Of a stretch of DNA of 64,000 bases, positions 53,408 to 62,409 are shown piece after piece (within the stretch, counting starts at the first letter, position 1; each line of letters starts with the position of its first letter). The notes under the pieces were generated by a model. That model was not told where the DNA came from. It saw only the letters and a list, made by a program, of their open reading frames with translations, and made no database searches. The position numbers were made by a program, and so were the translations under genes. Source of the DNA: an uncultured Clostridia bacterium (GTDB lineage Bacteria > Bacillota > Clostridia > Lachnospirales > Lachnospiraceae); contig CAMWKO010000005.1 of NCBI GenBank assembly GCA_947174885.1, positions 1 to 64,000 on the forward strand, written 5' to 3'.

Positions 53408-54928
53408 ATGACTAAAAACGTATTGGAGTATCTGGAGTGGGATGCGACAGAATTATCAGATAAGATTGCCGTTATAGACGAAAATAAGCAATACAGTTAT
53501 AGGGAATTATATAACCTTAGTAAAATTGTGGGAAGCGGTATTGCAAAGGAAATAAAGAAAAATACACCGGTTATGGTATTTATGGAAAAGGGAGCAGATA
53601 CACTTTGCACCTTTTTTGGCATATTATATGCAGGTGGATTTTACACACTGCTAAATCCTGAGCTTCCTGAAAGCAGATTAAACAATATATATGATACGCT
53701 GGCTTCAGACGTTGTAGTGACAAGCAGGGAATTAAAGGAAAGAGCAGAGGGTATATTTAAAACTGCAAGAATTTTACTAATAGAGGAATTGCTGCAGGGA
53801 AAAGCAGAGGAGGATGAGCTTAAGGCAATACTTGCAGAAAGTATTGATACAGAGCCACTGTATATAAATTTCACCTCCGGTTCCACAGGTATTCCAAAGG
53901 GAATAGTAGTCAGTCAACGCTCGGTAATTGATTTTATTGAATATTTTACAGATATATTTAATATTACAGATAGAGATATTTTAGCTAATCAGGCTCCCTT
54001 TGACTTTGATGTTTCAGTAAAGGACATATATGGGGCATTGAAGACAGGAGCTACACTGGTCATAGTACCTAAAAGAATGTTTTCTTCACCTGTAGAGCTT
54101 ATTGATTATTTATGTAATCATAATATTACAACCATGATTTGGGCAGTATCTGCTCTTTGTCTTATAAGTACATTTCATGGACTGGATTATAAAACTCCCA
54201 AGACCGTTAATAAGGTCTTATTTAGCGGAGAGGTTATGCCCAAGAAACATTTGAAGGAATGGATGAACCACTTAAAAGAGGCACAGTTTGTTAATCTGTA
54301 CGGACCTACAGAAATTACCTGCAACTGCACTTATCACTTTGTTGACAGGAACAGAGAGTATAGTGAGGCGATTCCTATAGGAAAGGCATTTCCAAATGAG
54401 GATGTATTTTTGCTGGATGAGAATAATCAGAAAATATCTGATAAAGATATTATAGGAGAAATATGTGTAAGAGGTACGGCACTGGCTTTAGGATATTATA
54501 GTGCCGGAGAACAGAATGAAAAGCATTTTATTCAGAATCCCTTAAATCCCTATTATCCGGAAACCATATATTTAACGGGAGACCTTGCAAAATACAATGA
54601 TGACCAGGAGCTTGTTTTCTGCGGAAGAAAGGATTTTCAGATTAAATATATGGGGCATAGAATTGAAATAGAGGAGATTGAGAGGGCAATGTCGGAAATA
54701 AACGGAGTGGAGAGCTGCTGTGTTGTTTTTGATGAAGCAAAGAGCAAACTTAAAGGTTTTTATATAGGAGCTATAGATAAAAAAGAATTATCATTAAGGA
54801 TGAAAGAAACGCTTCCGGTATTTATGATACCAAGTGCATTAAGACAAATAGAGAAAATGCCTCTTACTAAAAATGGTAAGATAGACAGAAAGCTGTTAAA
54901 GGAAATGAAAGGAGGAAGCAGCTTATGA
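53408..54928 (+). CDS. DltA-like amino acid adenylating ligase
   Basis: A 506-residue AMP-forming ligase that would activate an amino acid and load it on the carrier protein encoded two genes downstream. Core motifs are A3 NFTSGSTGIPKGIVVSQRS, A5 NLYGPTEITCNC, A7 YLTGDLAKY, A8 FCGRKDFQIKYMGHRIEIEEIE and A10 PLTKNGKIDRKLL. The A4 region FDFDVSVKDIYGAL has the Asp that binds the alpha-amino group in NRPS and DltA enzymes. The length is close to DltA. TAGGAGG precedes the ATG. The substrate need not be D-alanine, given the decarboxylase next to it. Confidence 0.88.
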   Translation: MTKNVLEYLEWDATELSDKIAVIDENKQYSYRELYNLSKIVGSGIAKEIKKNTPVMVFMEKGADTLCTFFGILYAGGFYTLLNPELPESRLNNIYDTLASDVVVTSRELKERAEGIFKTARILLIEELLQGKAEEDELKAILAESIDTEPLYINFTSGSTGIPKGIVVSQRSVIDFIEYFTDIFNITDRDILANQAPFDFDVSVKDIYGALKTGATLVIVPKRMFSSPVELIDYLCNHNITTMIWAVSALCLISTFHGLDYKTPKTVNKVLFSGEVMPKKHLKEWMNHLKEAQFVNLYGPTEITCNCTYHFVDRNREYSEAIPIGKAFPNEDVFLLDENNQKISDKDIIGEICVRGTALALGYYSAGEQNEKHFIQNPLNPYYPETIYLTGDLAKYNDDQELVFCGRKDFQIKYMGHRIEIEEIERAMSEINGVESCCVVFDEAKSKLKGFYIGAIDKKELSLRMKETLPVFMIPSALRQIEKMPLTKNGKIDRKLLKEMKGGSSL

Positions 54929-56112
54929 GAGAGCAGGAAATAAATAAGCTGTTGGAAAATTATGATGGAGCCTTCTACGTTTATGATATTGGAAAATTAA
55001 AGCAGAGAATCAGCTTCCTTAGAAGCAGTATGCCAAATAAGGTATCTCTTTGTTATGCAGTAAAGGCAAATACCTTTGTAATAAAGGAGATTGAGAAGGA
55101 TTTAGACAGATTTGAAATATGTTCTCCGGGAGAAGCTAATATATGTAGAAAACTGGGAGTTGATACAGAAAAAATGGTAATATCGGGAGTATATAAGACG
55201 CCGTACGTTATTGAAAATATGATAAAGGATAAAGAGTTTAAAGGCATTTATACGGTAGAGTCCATGCACCAGTTTGAAATTCTGTGTAAATTCTCCGAAA
55301 AATATGGAAGAAATGTAAAAGTGCTGCTGAGACTGACGAATGACAGCCAGTTTGGTATTAACGAAGAGGATATTTTTGAAATTATTAAGAACAGAGAAAG
55401 GGTTAATAATATAGATATTTTAGGAATACAGTATTTCTCAGGTACTCAGAAGCAGTCTGTTAAAAAGCTTAAAAGAGAGCTTACTCATTTAGATGAATTT
55501 TTAAAAAGACTTGAAGCAGAGCTTTCATATACTGCAAAGGAACTTGAATATGGCACAGGCTTCCCTGTTATGTATTTTGAAGCAGACGAGTTTAATGAGG
55601 AGGAATTTTTTAAAGAGTTTTCAGAGTTGATTAATTCTATGGAGTATAGAGGAAAAATTACTTTAGAAATAGGAAGAAGTATGGTGGCAGACTGTGGGGA
55701 ATATTACACAAGAATTGTGGATATGAAAACAAATAAAGGTCAGAATTATCTTCTGATTGACGGAGGTATGCACCAGCTTGTATACTATGGACAGCATATG
55801 GCAATGAAACAGCCATATTTTGCAGTATGCGGAAAGGAAAAGGACAAAAAGGACAAGCTGTGGAATATTTGCGGTTCACTTTGCTCTATGAATGATATAA
55901 TTGTAAAGCAGGCTGCAATGCCGGATATAAAAATCGGAGATACGCTTGTGTTTAAAAATGTGGGAGCATATTGCAGTACAGAGGGAATTTCATTATTCTT
56001 AAGCAGAGATTTGCCGACGGTATATCTGCTTAATGAAAATAATAAAATAATTACTGTAAGAAGCAGAATCGAAACAGAGGTTTTTAATACACCAAATTAT
56101 GAAAGGAAGTAA
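54925..56112 (+). CDS. Fold-type III PLP decarboxylase, LysA/ODC/BtrK-like
   Basis: A 395-residue alanine racemase-fold PLP enzyme. The PLP lysine lies in LCYAVKANTF (near residue 50). Other motifs are GIQYFSG in place of the usual H(I/V)GS, a glycine loop (ELEYGTGFPV), the phosphate-binding LEIGRSMVADCGEYY (usually EPGR), and a C-terminal ICGSLCSMNDII where LysA and ODC have C(E/D)S.D. It starts in an ATGA overlap with the ligase gene. BtrK, which decarboxylates an amino acid on a carrier protein, is the closest functional model given its neighbours. The substrate is unknown. Confidence 0.85.
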   Translation: MREQEINKLLENYDGAFYVYDIGKLKQRISFLRSSMPNKVSLCYAVKANTFVIKEIEKDLDRFEICSPGEANICRKLGVDTEKMVISGVYKTPYVIENMIKDKEFKGIYTVESMHQFEILCKFSEKYGRNVKVLLRLTNDSQFGINEEDIFEIIKNRERVNNIDILGIQYFSGTQKQSVKKLKRELTHLDEFLKRLEAELSYTAKELEYGTGFPVMYFEADEFNEEEFFKEFSELINSMEYRGKITLEIGRSMVADCGEYYTRIVDMKTNKGQNYLLIDGGMHQLVYYGQHMAMKQPYFAVCGKEKDKKDKLWNICGSLCSMNDIIVKQAAMPDIKIGDTLVFKNVGAYCSTEGISLFLSRDLPTVYLLNENNKIITVRSRIETEVFNTPNYERK

Positions 56113-56117
56113 TGAAA

Positions 56118-56348
56118 ATGGAAAAGATAATAGAAATTTTAGAGGACATCAAGCCTGAGGTTGATTATGCTCAGTGCAAGGAATTAATAGACGGACATTA
56201 TTTAGATTCCCTGTCAATTATCTCACTGATTGCGGAGCTGGAGGAGGAATTTGATATTACTATTCCTGCCATAGAGATTATTCCTGCTAATTTTAATTCA
56301 GTTGAAGCAATGTATGAAATGATACAGAGATTACAAGAGGAAGGTTAA
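56118..56348 (+). CDS. Acyl carrier protein (DltC-like)
   Basis: A 76-residue carrier with the phosphopantetheine serine in GHYLDSLSIISLIAELEEEF (DSL motif). Its C-terminal helix (ANFNSVEAMYEMIQRLQ) matches DltC-type carriers rather than fatty-acid ACPs. The start is ATG 56118, not 56112, because AAGGAAG (56103-56109) gives proper spacing to it. It lies in the operon between the decarboxylase and the MBOAT gene, and is loaded by the ligase. Confidence 0.88.
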   Translation: MEKIIEILEDIKPEVDYAQCKELIDGHYLDSLSIISLIAELEEEFDITIPAIEIIPANFNSVEAMYEMIQRLQEEG

Positions 56349-56349
56349 T

Positions 56350-57984
56350 ATGTCACTTTCGTCACTATTATGTGCAGGTAAGGCTGCTTCCCTGACCTCC
56401 TATTTTTCTGTGGCATATTTGGGAATTTTACTGCCGGTGGCTGTTATTATTTACAGTATTTTACCACAGAGATTCAGAAGATATTTTTTACTGGTGTTAA
56501 GCTATGTGTTTTTTTGGCTGATTAGCGGTAATCTCCTTATATTCCTGATATTGTCAACCCTGTCAATTCACTATGTGGGAATATGGTTAGATGCTCTTAT
56601 CAGACAGAGGGATGAAAGGGTAAAGGAGGTCAGTAAAGAGGAGCGTAAGGCACTAAAGGGGCAATATCTGAAAAAGCAAAGGCTGGTCGTGCTTTTAGCA
56701 GTAGTCATAAATTTAGGAATACTGCTTGTGCTTAAGTATACAGCGTTTTTTACAACAAATATCAATTCCCTGCTTGAGGTAATGAATATACCGGTTGTGT
56801 TGGAAATACCGGAATTTATAATGCCTATCGGCATTTCCTTTTATACTATGCAGGCAATATCATATGTTATGGATGTGTACCATGGTGTCATAAAAGCGGA
56901 ATACAATCTGGGAAAGCTAGCATTATATATGAACTTTTTTCCGCAGATAGTGGAAGGCCCGATTTGCAGATATTCGGAAACAGCCGATAAATTATGGAAT
57001 GTAGAGAAGATTAAGTTTGATAATCTCAAATTTGGATTACAGCGTATTCTATACGGATTAATGAAAAAGCTCGTTATTGTAGACAGACTTAATCCCCTAA
57101 TAAAAGAAATATTTACCAATTATGATAAATATGAGGGAGGAGTTATACTGATAGGAGCTGTATGCTATACATGCCAGTTGTACATGGATTTTTCAGGCTC
57201 AATGGATGCAGTAATGGGAACTGCACAGATTTTCGGCATTACAATGCCTGAAAACTTCAAACAGCCATTTTTTTCGAGAAGTATTTCGGAATTTTGGAAA
57301 CGTTGGCATATAACTCTTGGTGCATGGTTTAAGGATTACATATTTTATCCTGTCACTATGTCTAAGCCTATGAAAAATATTACTTCGGCAGCAAGAAAGA
57401 AAATAGGTAATCATTTCGGACCATTAATAGCAGGATCTATAGCACTTTTTTGCGTATGGATAAGCAATGGCTTGTGGCATGGCTCGGCATGGAGCTACAT
57501 TTTTTTTGGAATGTATCACTTTGTCCTGATATTAGGTGGGAATATTATTGAGCCATATGTTAAAAAGCTGAGTAAGCTTCTGCATATTAATACGGAATTT
57601 TTTGCATATCGTGCTTTTCAGATGATTAGAACAGGCTTTCTTGTAGTTATCGGTGAACTGTTTTTCAGAGCCAATGGACTTAGGGCTGGACTTACAATGT
57701 TTAAGAGGATGATAACAGATTTTTCTTTTAAAATGGTATCAGAGGAATTGGTTTTAAAGCTTGGCATAGATATGTACGATGTTATTATTGTTATCATTAC
57801 CGTAGCTATAGTATTTGTCATAAGTGTTTTAAGAGAAAAGGGAATTTCTGTCAGAAAAGGCATTGATAAGAAGAATATTGTTATACGCTGGGCAATTTTA
57901 TATGCGTTAATAATTTTTATAGTTATATGTGGTGCATATGGAAGAGGATATATACCGATTGATCCTATGTATGCCAACTTCTAA
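56350..57984 (+). CDS. MBOAT O-acyltransferase (DltB/AlgI family)
   Basis: A 544-residue multi-pass membrane enzyme. MBOAT signatures are MPIGISFYTMQAISYVMDVYHG, FPQIVEGPICRY, FSRSISEFWKRWHITLGAWFKDYIFYP and the catalytic His region ISNGLWHGSAWSYIFFGMYH. It is longer than DltB (about 400 residues) and closer in size to AlgI. It should pass the carrier-bound acyl group across the membrane to an extracellular hydroxyl. AGGAAGG precedes the ATG, one base after the carrier gene. Confidence 0.9.
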   Translation: MSLSSLLCAGKAASLTSYFSVAYLGILLPVAVIIYSILPQRFRRYFLLVLSYVFFWLISGNLLIFLILSTLSIHYVGIWLDALIRQRDERVKEVSKEERKALKGQYLKKQRLVVLLAVVINLGILLVLKYTAFFTTNINSLLEVMNIPVVLEIPEFIMPIGISFYTMQAISYVMDVYHGVIKAEYNLGKLALYMNFFPQIVEGPICRYSETADKLWNVEKIKFDNLKFGLQRILYGLMKKLVIVDRLNPLIKEIFTNYDKYEGGVILIGAVCYTCQLYMDFSGSMDAVMGTAQIFGITMPENFKQPFFSRSISEFWKRWHITLGAWFKDYIFYPVTMSKPMKNITSAARKKIGNHFGPLIAGSIALFCVWISNGLWHGSAWSYIFFGMYHFVLILGGNIIEPYVKKLSKLLHINTEFFAYRAFQMIRTGFLVVIGELFFRANGLRAGLTMFKRMITDFSFKMVSEELVLKLGIDMYDVIIVIITVAIVFVISVLREKGISVRKGIDKKNIVIRWAILYALIIFIVICGAYGRGYIPIDPMYANF

Positions 57985-58091
57985 CTTATTAAGATATACT
58001 ATGGCTTGTAAAAATGAGTGCCGGTAAATATATTTTAGCTGAGATAATAAAGAATTGTAAAAACTGTTTATGAAAATATAAAGGAGGAAAT

Positions 58092-59063
58092 ATGAAAACT
58101 ATATATAAACAGATAATTTCAAGTGTAGCATTTATAGTTATATTATTTATACTGCTTGCAGCTGTTTCCTTTGTATTTGTGCCAAAGAATAATGCAAAGA
58201 AGGACGGAATGGAGGATGTATCTGCCAATGGTATATTGGGAGAAGAAGAAAATACTATTGATGTACTGTTTTTGGGAGACAGTGAATGCTACTGTTCAAT
58301 ATCGCCGCTTCAAATATTTGGTGAGTATGGTATCAGCTCTTATGTCTGTGCTACTTCGGCACAAAAGCTGTGCGATACAGAACAGTTTTTACATAAAGCC
58401 TTTGAAAATCAGAAACCAAAGCTGGTAGTGCTGGAGGTTAATGCACTTTATAGAAATGTATCGTATGAAAGTGAGGTTCTTTGTGGAATTGAAAAAGTGT
58501 TACCGATTTTCAAGTATCATAACAGATGGAAATCATTAACATCAAAGGATTTTTCCTTTGATATTAAATATACTTATAATGAAAAGAGCAAAGGATATCT
58601 TTATAGTGCTACCGTTAAGGCATCTAAAAACATAGATTATATGAAGAAGAGTGATGAGATTGAAAAAATTGCTTCCAAAAACCGGTCATATGTAAAAGAT
58701 ATACTGGAATTTTGCAAAGCTAATGGAGCGGAGCTTATTCTGATTAGTGCACCAAGTACGAAAAACTGGAATTATATGAAGCATAATGCTGTTTTGGAAT
58801 TTGCAAAGGAGCTTAATCTTGAGTATATTGATATGAATCTTATGCCGGAGGAAGTACCTATTGACTGGGCACAGGATACAAAGGATAAAGGAGATCACTT
58901 AAACTATCATGGCGCTACGAAGGTAACATCATATATCGGAAAATATCTGGCTGATAAAAATATGTTTGAGGATCATCGTGATGAAGAAAAATATGATAGC
59001 TGGAATACAGCTTATAATGAATATATGGATAAGATAAATAAGCAGGAAAATAAGAAACAGTAA
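58092..59063 (+). CDS. Membrane-anchored SGNH-hydrolase-like protein (DltD/AlgJ-like role)
   Basis: A 323-residue protein with one N-terminal membrane segment and an extracytoplasmic SGNH-like domain. The nucleophile block is VLFLGDSECYCSI (GDS-type), followed by KPKLVVLEVNALYRN and a C-terminal DHLNYHGATKVTSYIGKYL that would supply Asp and His. SGNH proteins such as DltD and AlgX/AlgJ partner MBOAT enzymes to complete acyl transfer to a polymer. AAGGAGG precedes the ATG. It lies 107 bases after the MBOAT gene and probably in the same operon. Confidence 0.8.
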   Translation: MKTIYKQIISSVAFIVILFILLAAVSFVFVPKNNAKKDGMEDVSANGILGEEENTIDVLFLGDSECYCSISPLQIFGEYGISSYVCATSAQKLCDTEQFLHKAFENQKPKLVVLEVNALYRNVSYESEVLCGIEKVLPIFKYHNRWKSLTSKDFSFDIKYTYNEKSKGYLYSATVKASKNIDYMKKSDEIEKIASKNRSYVKDILEFCKANGAELILISAPSTKNWNYMKHNAVLEFAKELNLEYIDMNLMPEEVPIDWAQDTKDKGDHLNYHGATKVTSYIGKYLADKNMFEDHRDEEKYDSWNTAYNEYMDKINKQENKKQ

Positions 59064-59271
59064 AGAATAAAAAACTACATGTTTTTTGTTTCTAATTGAA
59101 AGATTAATCTTTTCAATATATTAGCAACCTTATATAGAAAAATACAACACAAAAATGAAAAAATTTTTTTGGTATTGTTATAAAATGATTGTAAAAAATT
59201 ATAGAGATATAAAATAATCAGGTTAAAAATTCTATAACATAGATGAAGCAATTTACGGATTGGAGTATTAT

Positions 59272-59742
59272 ATGGAAAAAACGAATGTTATGCGACTATT
59301 AGACCAGAAAAAGATTAAGTATATAAGTCATTATTATACTGATACTGATGCAATAAGTGGTTTAGATGTTGCAAAGGTTTTAAATCAAAATCCGAATCAG
59401 GTTTTTAAAACATTAGTAACAATAGGAAATTCTAAAAATAATTATGTTTTTTTAGTTCCTGTGAATAAAGAATTAGACTTAAAAAAAGCTGCTAAAAATG
59501 TAAATGAAAAAAATATTGAAATGATAAAATCAAAGGAACTCTTGCCTTTAACAGGTTATATACATGGAGGATGTTCACCTATAGGCATGAAAAAGCAATT
59601 TAAAGTAACAATTGATGAATCTGCCAATAATTATGAAACAATAATATTTAGTGGAGGAAAGATTGGATATCAGGTAGAAATTGCTCTAAATGACTTAAAT
59701 AAAATAATAAATTTTAAAATGGCAGATATCGTAATTGGGTAA
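59272..59742 (+). CDS. ybaK: Cys-tRNA(Pro)/YbaK-type aminoacyl-tRNA deacylase
   Basis: A 156-residue protein of the YbaK/EbsC family, which edits tRNA-Pro mischarged with cysteine in trans. Motifs are NQVFKTLVTIGNSKNNYVFLVPVNKELDLKKAAK and LTGYIHGGCSPIGMKKQF with the GG.SP(I/L)G substrate loop. The ATG at 59272 follows TTGGAG; the frame from TTG 59260 would start in that site. It may support the ProS at 4346, which lacks the editing insertion. The 208 bases upstream hold an imperfect hairpin at about 59095-59117 and nothing else I can name. Confidence 0.93.
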   Translation: MEKTNVMRLLDQKKIKYISHYYTDTDAISGLDVAKVLNQNPNQVFKTLVTIGNSKNNYVFLVPVNKELDLKKAAKNVNEKNIEMIKSKELLPLTGYIHGGCSPIGMKKQFKVTIDESANNYETIIFSGGKIGYQVEIALNDLNKIINFKMADIVIG

Positions 59743-59813
59743 AATAAATTTCAATTTACAAAAGAGCAGGTGTATGATTAAAACAAATATAAAAAGGAAA
59801 CCCGGTGATATTT

Positions 59814-60476
59814 ATGCGAAAAATTATGATAGTTGAAGATGAGCCTACAATAAGCAGGGAATTGCAGCATTTATTAGTTAATGCAGGATATGAAACACAG
59901 ATTTTAGAGGATTTTGCCAATTCCAAACAGGAAATTATAGATAGTAAATCAGATTTAATTTTATTAGATATTAATATACCGGAATTAAATGGAGAATTAT
60001 TGCTTAAAGAAATCAGAAAAGAATCGAATATACCTGTAATTATGGTAACAAGCAGAGTTAACGAGATTGATGAGGTCTTATCTATTTCCTATGGGGCAGA
60101 CGACTATATAACAAAACCCTACAATCCTACAATTTTACTGTTAAGAATCCAAAATATATTTAAAAGAATGGAACATAAAATAGACAATTTAAGATATAGA
60201 GATTTGGAAGTTTTTCCGGGTAGGGGTATTTTGAAAAATAACAGTGAAGAATTACAATTAACTAAAAACGAAATGATTATATTTCAGAATTTATTAAATA
60301 ATATAGGAAGTATAGTTACCCGCGATGACTTAATGACAGACTTGTGGAATAACAAGGAATATATTAATGATAATGCTTTAACTGTCAATATAAGCAGATT
60401 AAGAAGTAAGCTGTCTGATTTTGGATATGAGGATGCTATTGAGACAAGAAAGGGACAAGGGTATATTTTATTATGA
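59814..60476 (+). CDS. OmpR-family response regulator (BceR-like)
   Basis: A 220-residue regulator with a receiver domain (MIVEDEPTISREL, phosphoacceptor near residue 51 in LILLDINIPELNG, Thr in VTSRVNE, Lys in YITKPYNP) and a C-terminal winged helix (LTKNEMIIFQNLLNN, DNALTVNISRLRSKL, ETRKGQGYILL). The start is ATG 59814; a GTG at 59805 is also possible. It overlaps the kinase gene by four bases and belongs to a BceRS-AB module. Confidence 0.92.
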   Translation: MRKIMIVEDEPTISRELQHLLVNAGYETQILEDFANSKQEIIDSKSDLILLDINIPELNGELLLKEIRKESNIPVIMVTSRVNEIDEVLSISYGADDYITKPYNPTILLLRIQNIFKRMEHKIDNLRYRDLEVFPGRGILKNNSEELQLTKNEMIIFQNLLNNIGSIVTRDDLMTDLWNNKEYINDNALTVNISRLRSKLSDFGYEDAIETRKGQGYILL

Positions 60477-61492
60477 AATTAAGTAAGTATATTATTGACA
60501 AATCTCTATCTATTATATTAATAGGCATATCATATTTTATAATATTAATGCTATTGAATTCCTTTAAGATTCATAAATCATTAACAGTTGCCATTACTAT
60601 CGTTTTTGTACTTATGCTTTTGTTGTTATTTATTATAAATTTTGTCAGAAAAAATAAGTTTTATAATGAATTAATAACAAATGTAAATTTATTGGATAAA
60701 AAATATTTGGTATTGGAAACAATAACAAATCCATCATTTTATGAAGGAGAGCTTTTATATCAGGCTCTTTATGATATAAATAAATCAATGGCTGAATGTG
60801 TAAGAGAACGGGAAAGCAGTATTGAGGATTTTAAGGAATATGTAGAAATGTGGATTCATGAAGTTAAAATTCCAATATCAAGTCTTACCTTATTATGTCA
60901 TAATCATAAAGAAATTTTGGATAAATCATATTTGGAGCAGGTAAGAAAACTGGATAACTATATAGACCAAATTCTGTATTATGTCAGAAGTAATTATGCG
61001 GAGGAGGATTTTATTATTAAGGAAACATTGCTTGAAAAAGTAGTCAGTAATGTTGCGTTAAAAAATAAAGATGATTTACTGGAAAGTAAAATAGATTTTA
61101 TTGTTGATTTAAAAGATTTATCTGTTTATACCGATTCAAAATGGTTGGAGTTTATTTTAAATCAGATTATTAATAATAGTATAAAATATAGAAGGAAAAC
61201 TGATGATTCTTTCATAAAAATATATGCACTGGACTACAGTGATAAAACTGTGCTGTATATTTGCGACAATGGAATAGGAATACCACAAAAGGATTTGTCG
61301 CAGGTATTCAAAAAGTCTTTTACGGGAGAAAACGGCAGGACTAATACAAAATCAACAGGAATGGGTTTGTATATTGCAGATAAATTATGTAAGAAACTGG
61401 GACATAATATTGAAATTGAATCAGAAGAGGAAATTGGAACAGAAGTAAAAATAATATTTGGAAAAAATAATTTTTATAGGATGAATGTGTAA
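60473..61492 (+). CDS. Intramembrane-sensing histidine kinase (BceS-like)
   Basis: A 339-residue kinase with two closely spaced membrane helices (about 12-31 and 37-58) and almost no extracellular loop, typical of BceS kinases that sense through the partner transporter. The H box is MWIHEVKIPISSL (His near 128), the N box LNQIINNSIKYRRK, the G1 box CDNGIGIPQKD and the G2 box STGMGLYIADKLCKKLG. It starts in an ATGA overlap with the regulator gene. Confidence 0.92.
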   Translation: MKLSKYIIDKSLSIILIGISYFIILMLLNSFKIHKSLTVAITIVFVLMLLLLFIINFVRKNKFYNELITNVNLLDKKYLVLETITNPSFYEGELLYQALYDINKSMAECVRERESSIEDFKEYVEMWIHEVKIPISSLTLLCHNHKEILDKSYLEQVRKLDNYIDQILYYVRSNYAEEDFIIKETLLEKVVSNVALKNKDDLLESKIDFIVDLKDLSVYTDSKWLEFILNQIINNSIKYRRKTDDSFIKIYALDYSDKTVLYICDNGIGIPQKDLSQVFKKSFTGENGRTNTKSTGMGLYIADKLCKKLGHNIEIESEEEIGTEVKIIFGKNNFYRMNV

Positions 61493-61641
61493 GGTTACAA
61501 AACAGTAATATTCCGTAATGTTAAACAAACGACAGTAAAGCTTTTTTCTATTAAAATGACTGATGAAGATGTCAAAAGCTGTTCTTAAAGAAAATGAACC
61601 GGCTTTGATACACTATCATTATTAATGAAAGGAGAAATATT

Positions 61642-62409
61642 GTGGAAAATATTTTAAAAATTGAAAATATTGAGAAATATTATGGAAACAAATCTAATTT
61701 GACAAAGGCAATTAACAATATTTCCTTTGATGTTGACAAAGGGGAGTTTGTTGCCATAATGGGTGCCAGTGGTTCCGGTAAAACAACTTTGCTTAATTGT
61801 ATATCGACATTGGACAAAGTTACATCAGGACATATATATGTAGGGGGTAATGATATTACTAAATTAAAAGGAAATAATCTCAATAAATTCAGAAGAGAAG
61901 AATTAGGATTTATATTTCAGGATTTTAACCTTTTGGATACCCTAACTGCATATGAAAATATTGCACTTGCACTGTCTATTCAGAATGAAAATGTGAAGAC
62001 AATTGATGAAAAAGTAAAAAAAGTAGCAGAAGATTTGAATATTGAAGATGTACTTAAAAAATATCCATATCAGATGAGTGGAGGCCAAAAGCAAAGAGTG
62101 TCAAGTGCAAGAGCAATTATCACAAATCCAAAGCTGATACTTGCTGACGAGCCGACAGGAGCTTTAGATTCCAAATCCGCTAAAATGCTATTGGAAAGAT
62201 TTAACTACTTAAATGAGTGGCTTAAGGCTACTATTCTTATGGTAACACACGATGCCTTTACTGCCAGTTATGCTTCTCGTGTAATATTCATAAAGGATGG
62301 CAGGATATTTAATAATCTGAACAGAGGTCTTGATACAAGAAAGGAATTTTTTGATAAAATTATTGATGTAGTAACGATGCTTGGAGGGGATTTAAATGAT
62401 GCTCTTTAA
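61642..62409 (+). CDS. BceA-like ABC transporter ATPase
   Basis: A 255-residue ATPase with Walker A GASGSGKTT, Q-loop FIFQDFN, signature MSGGQKQRVS and Walker B LILADEPTGALD. The start is GTG 61642 after AAAGGAGA. It overlaps the permease gene. Such BceAB transporters act in resistance to antimicrobial peptides such as bacitracin, with the kinase and regulator upstream controlling them. The 149-base gap to the kinase gene may hold a BceR-responsive promoter, but no clear operator is visible. Confidence 0.93.
   Translation: MENILKIENIEKYYGNKSNLTKAINNISFDVDKGEFVAIMGASGSGKTTLLNCISTLDKVTSGHIYVGGNDITKLKGNNLNKFRREELGFIFQDFNLLDTLTAYENIALALSIQNENVKTIDEKVKKVAEDLNIEDVLKKYPYQMSGGQKQRVSSARAIITNPKLILADEPTGALDSKSAKMLLERFNYLNEWLKATILMVTHDAFTASYASRVIFIKDGRIFNNLNRGLDTRKEFFDKIIDVVTMLGGDLNDAL

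Noticed and set aside
61493-61641. BceR operator ahead of the ABC ATPase gene
   Set aside because: A TTAC-N6-GTAA match near 61496 is short and isolated; it is too weak to call without relatives.
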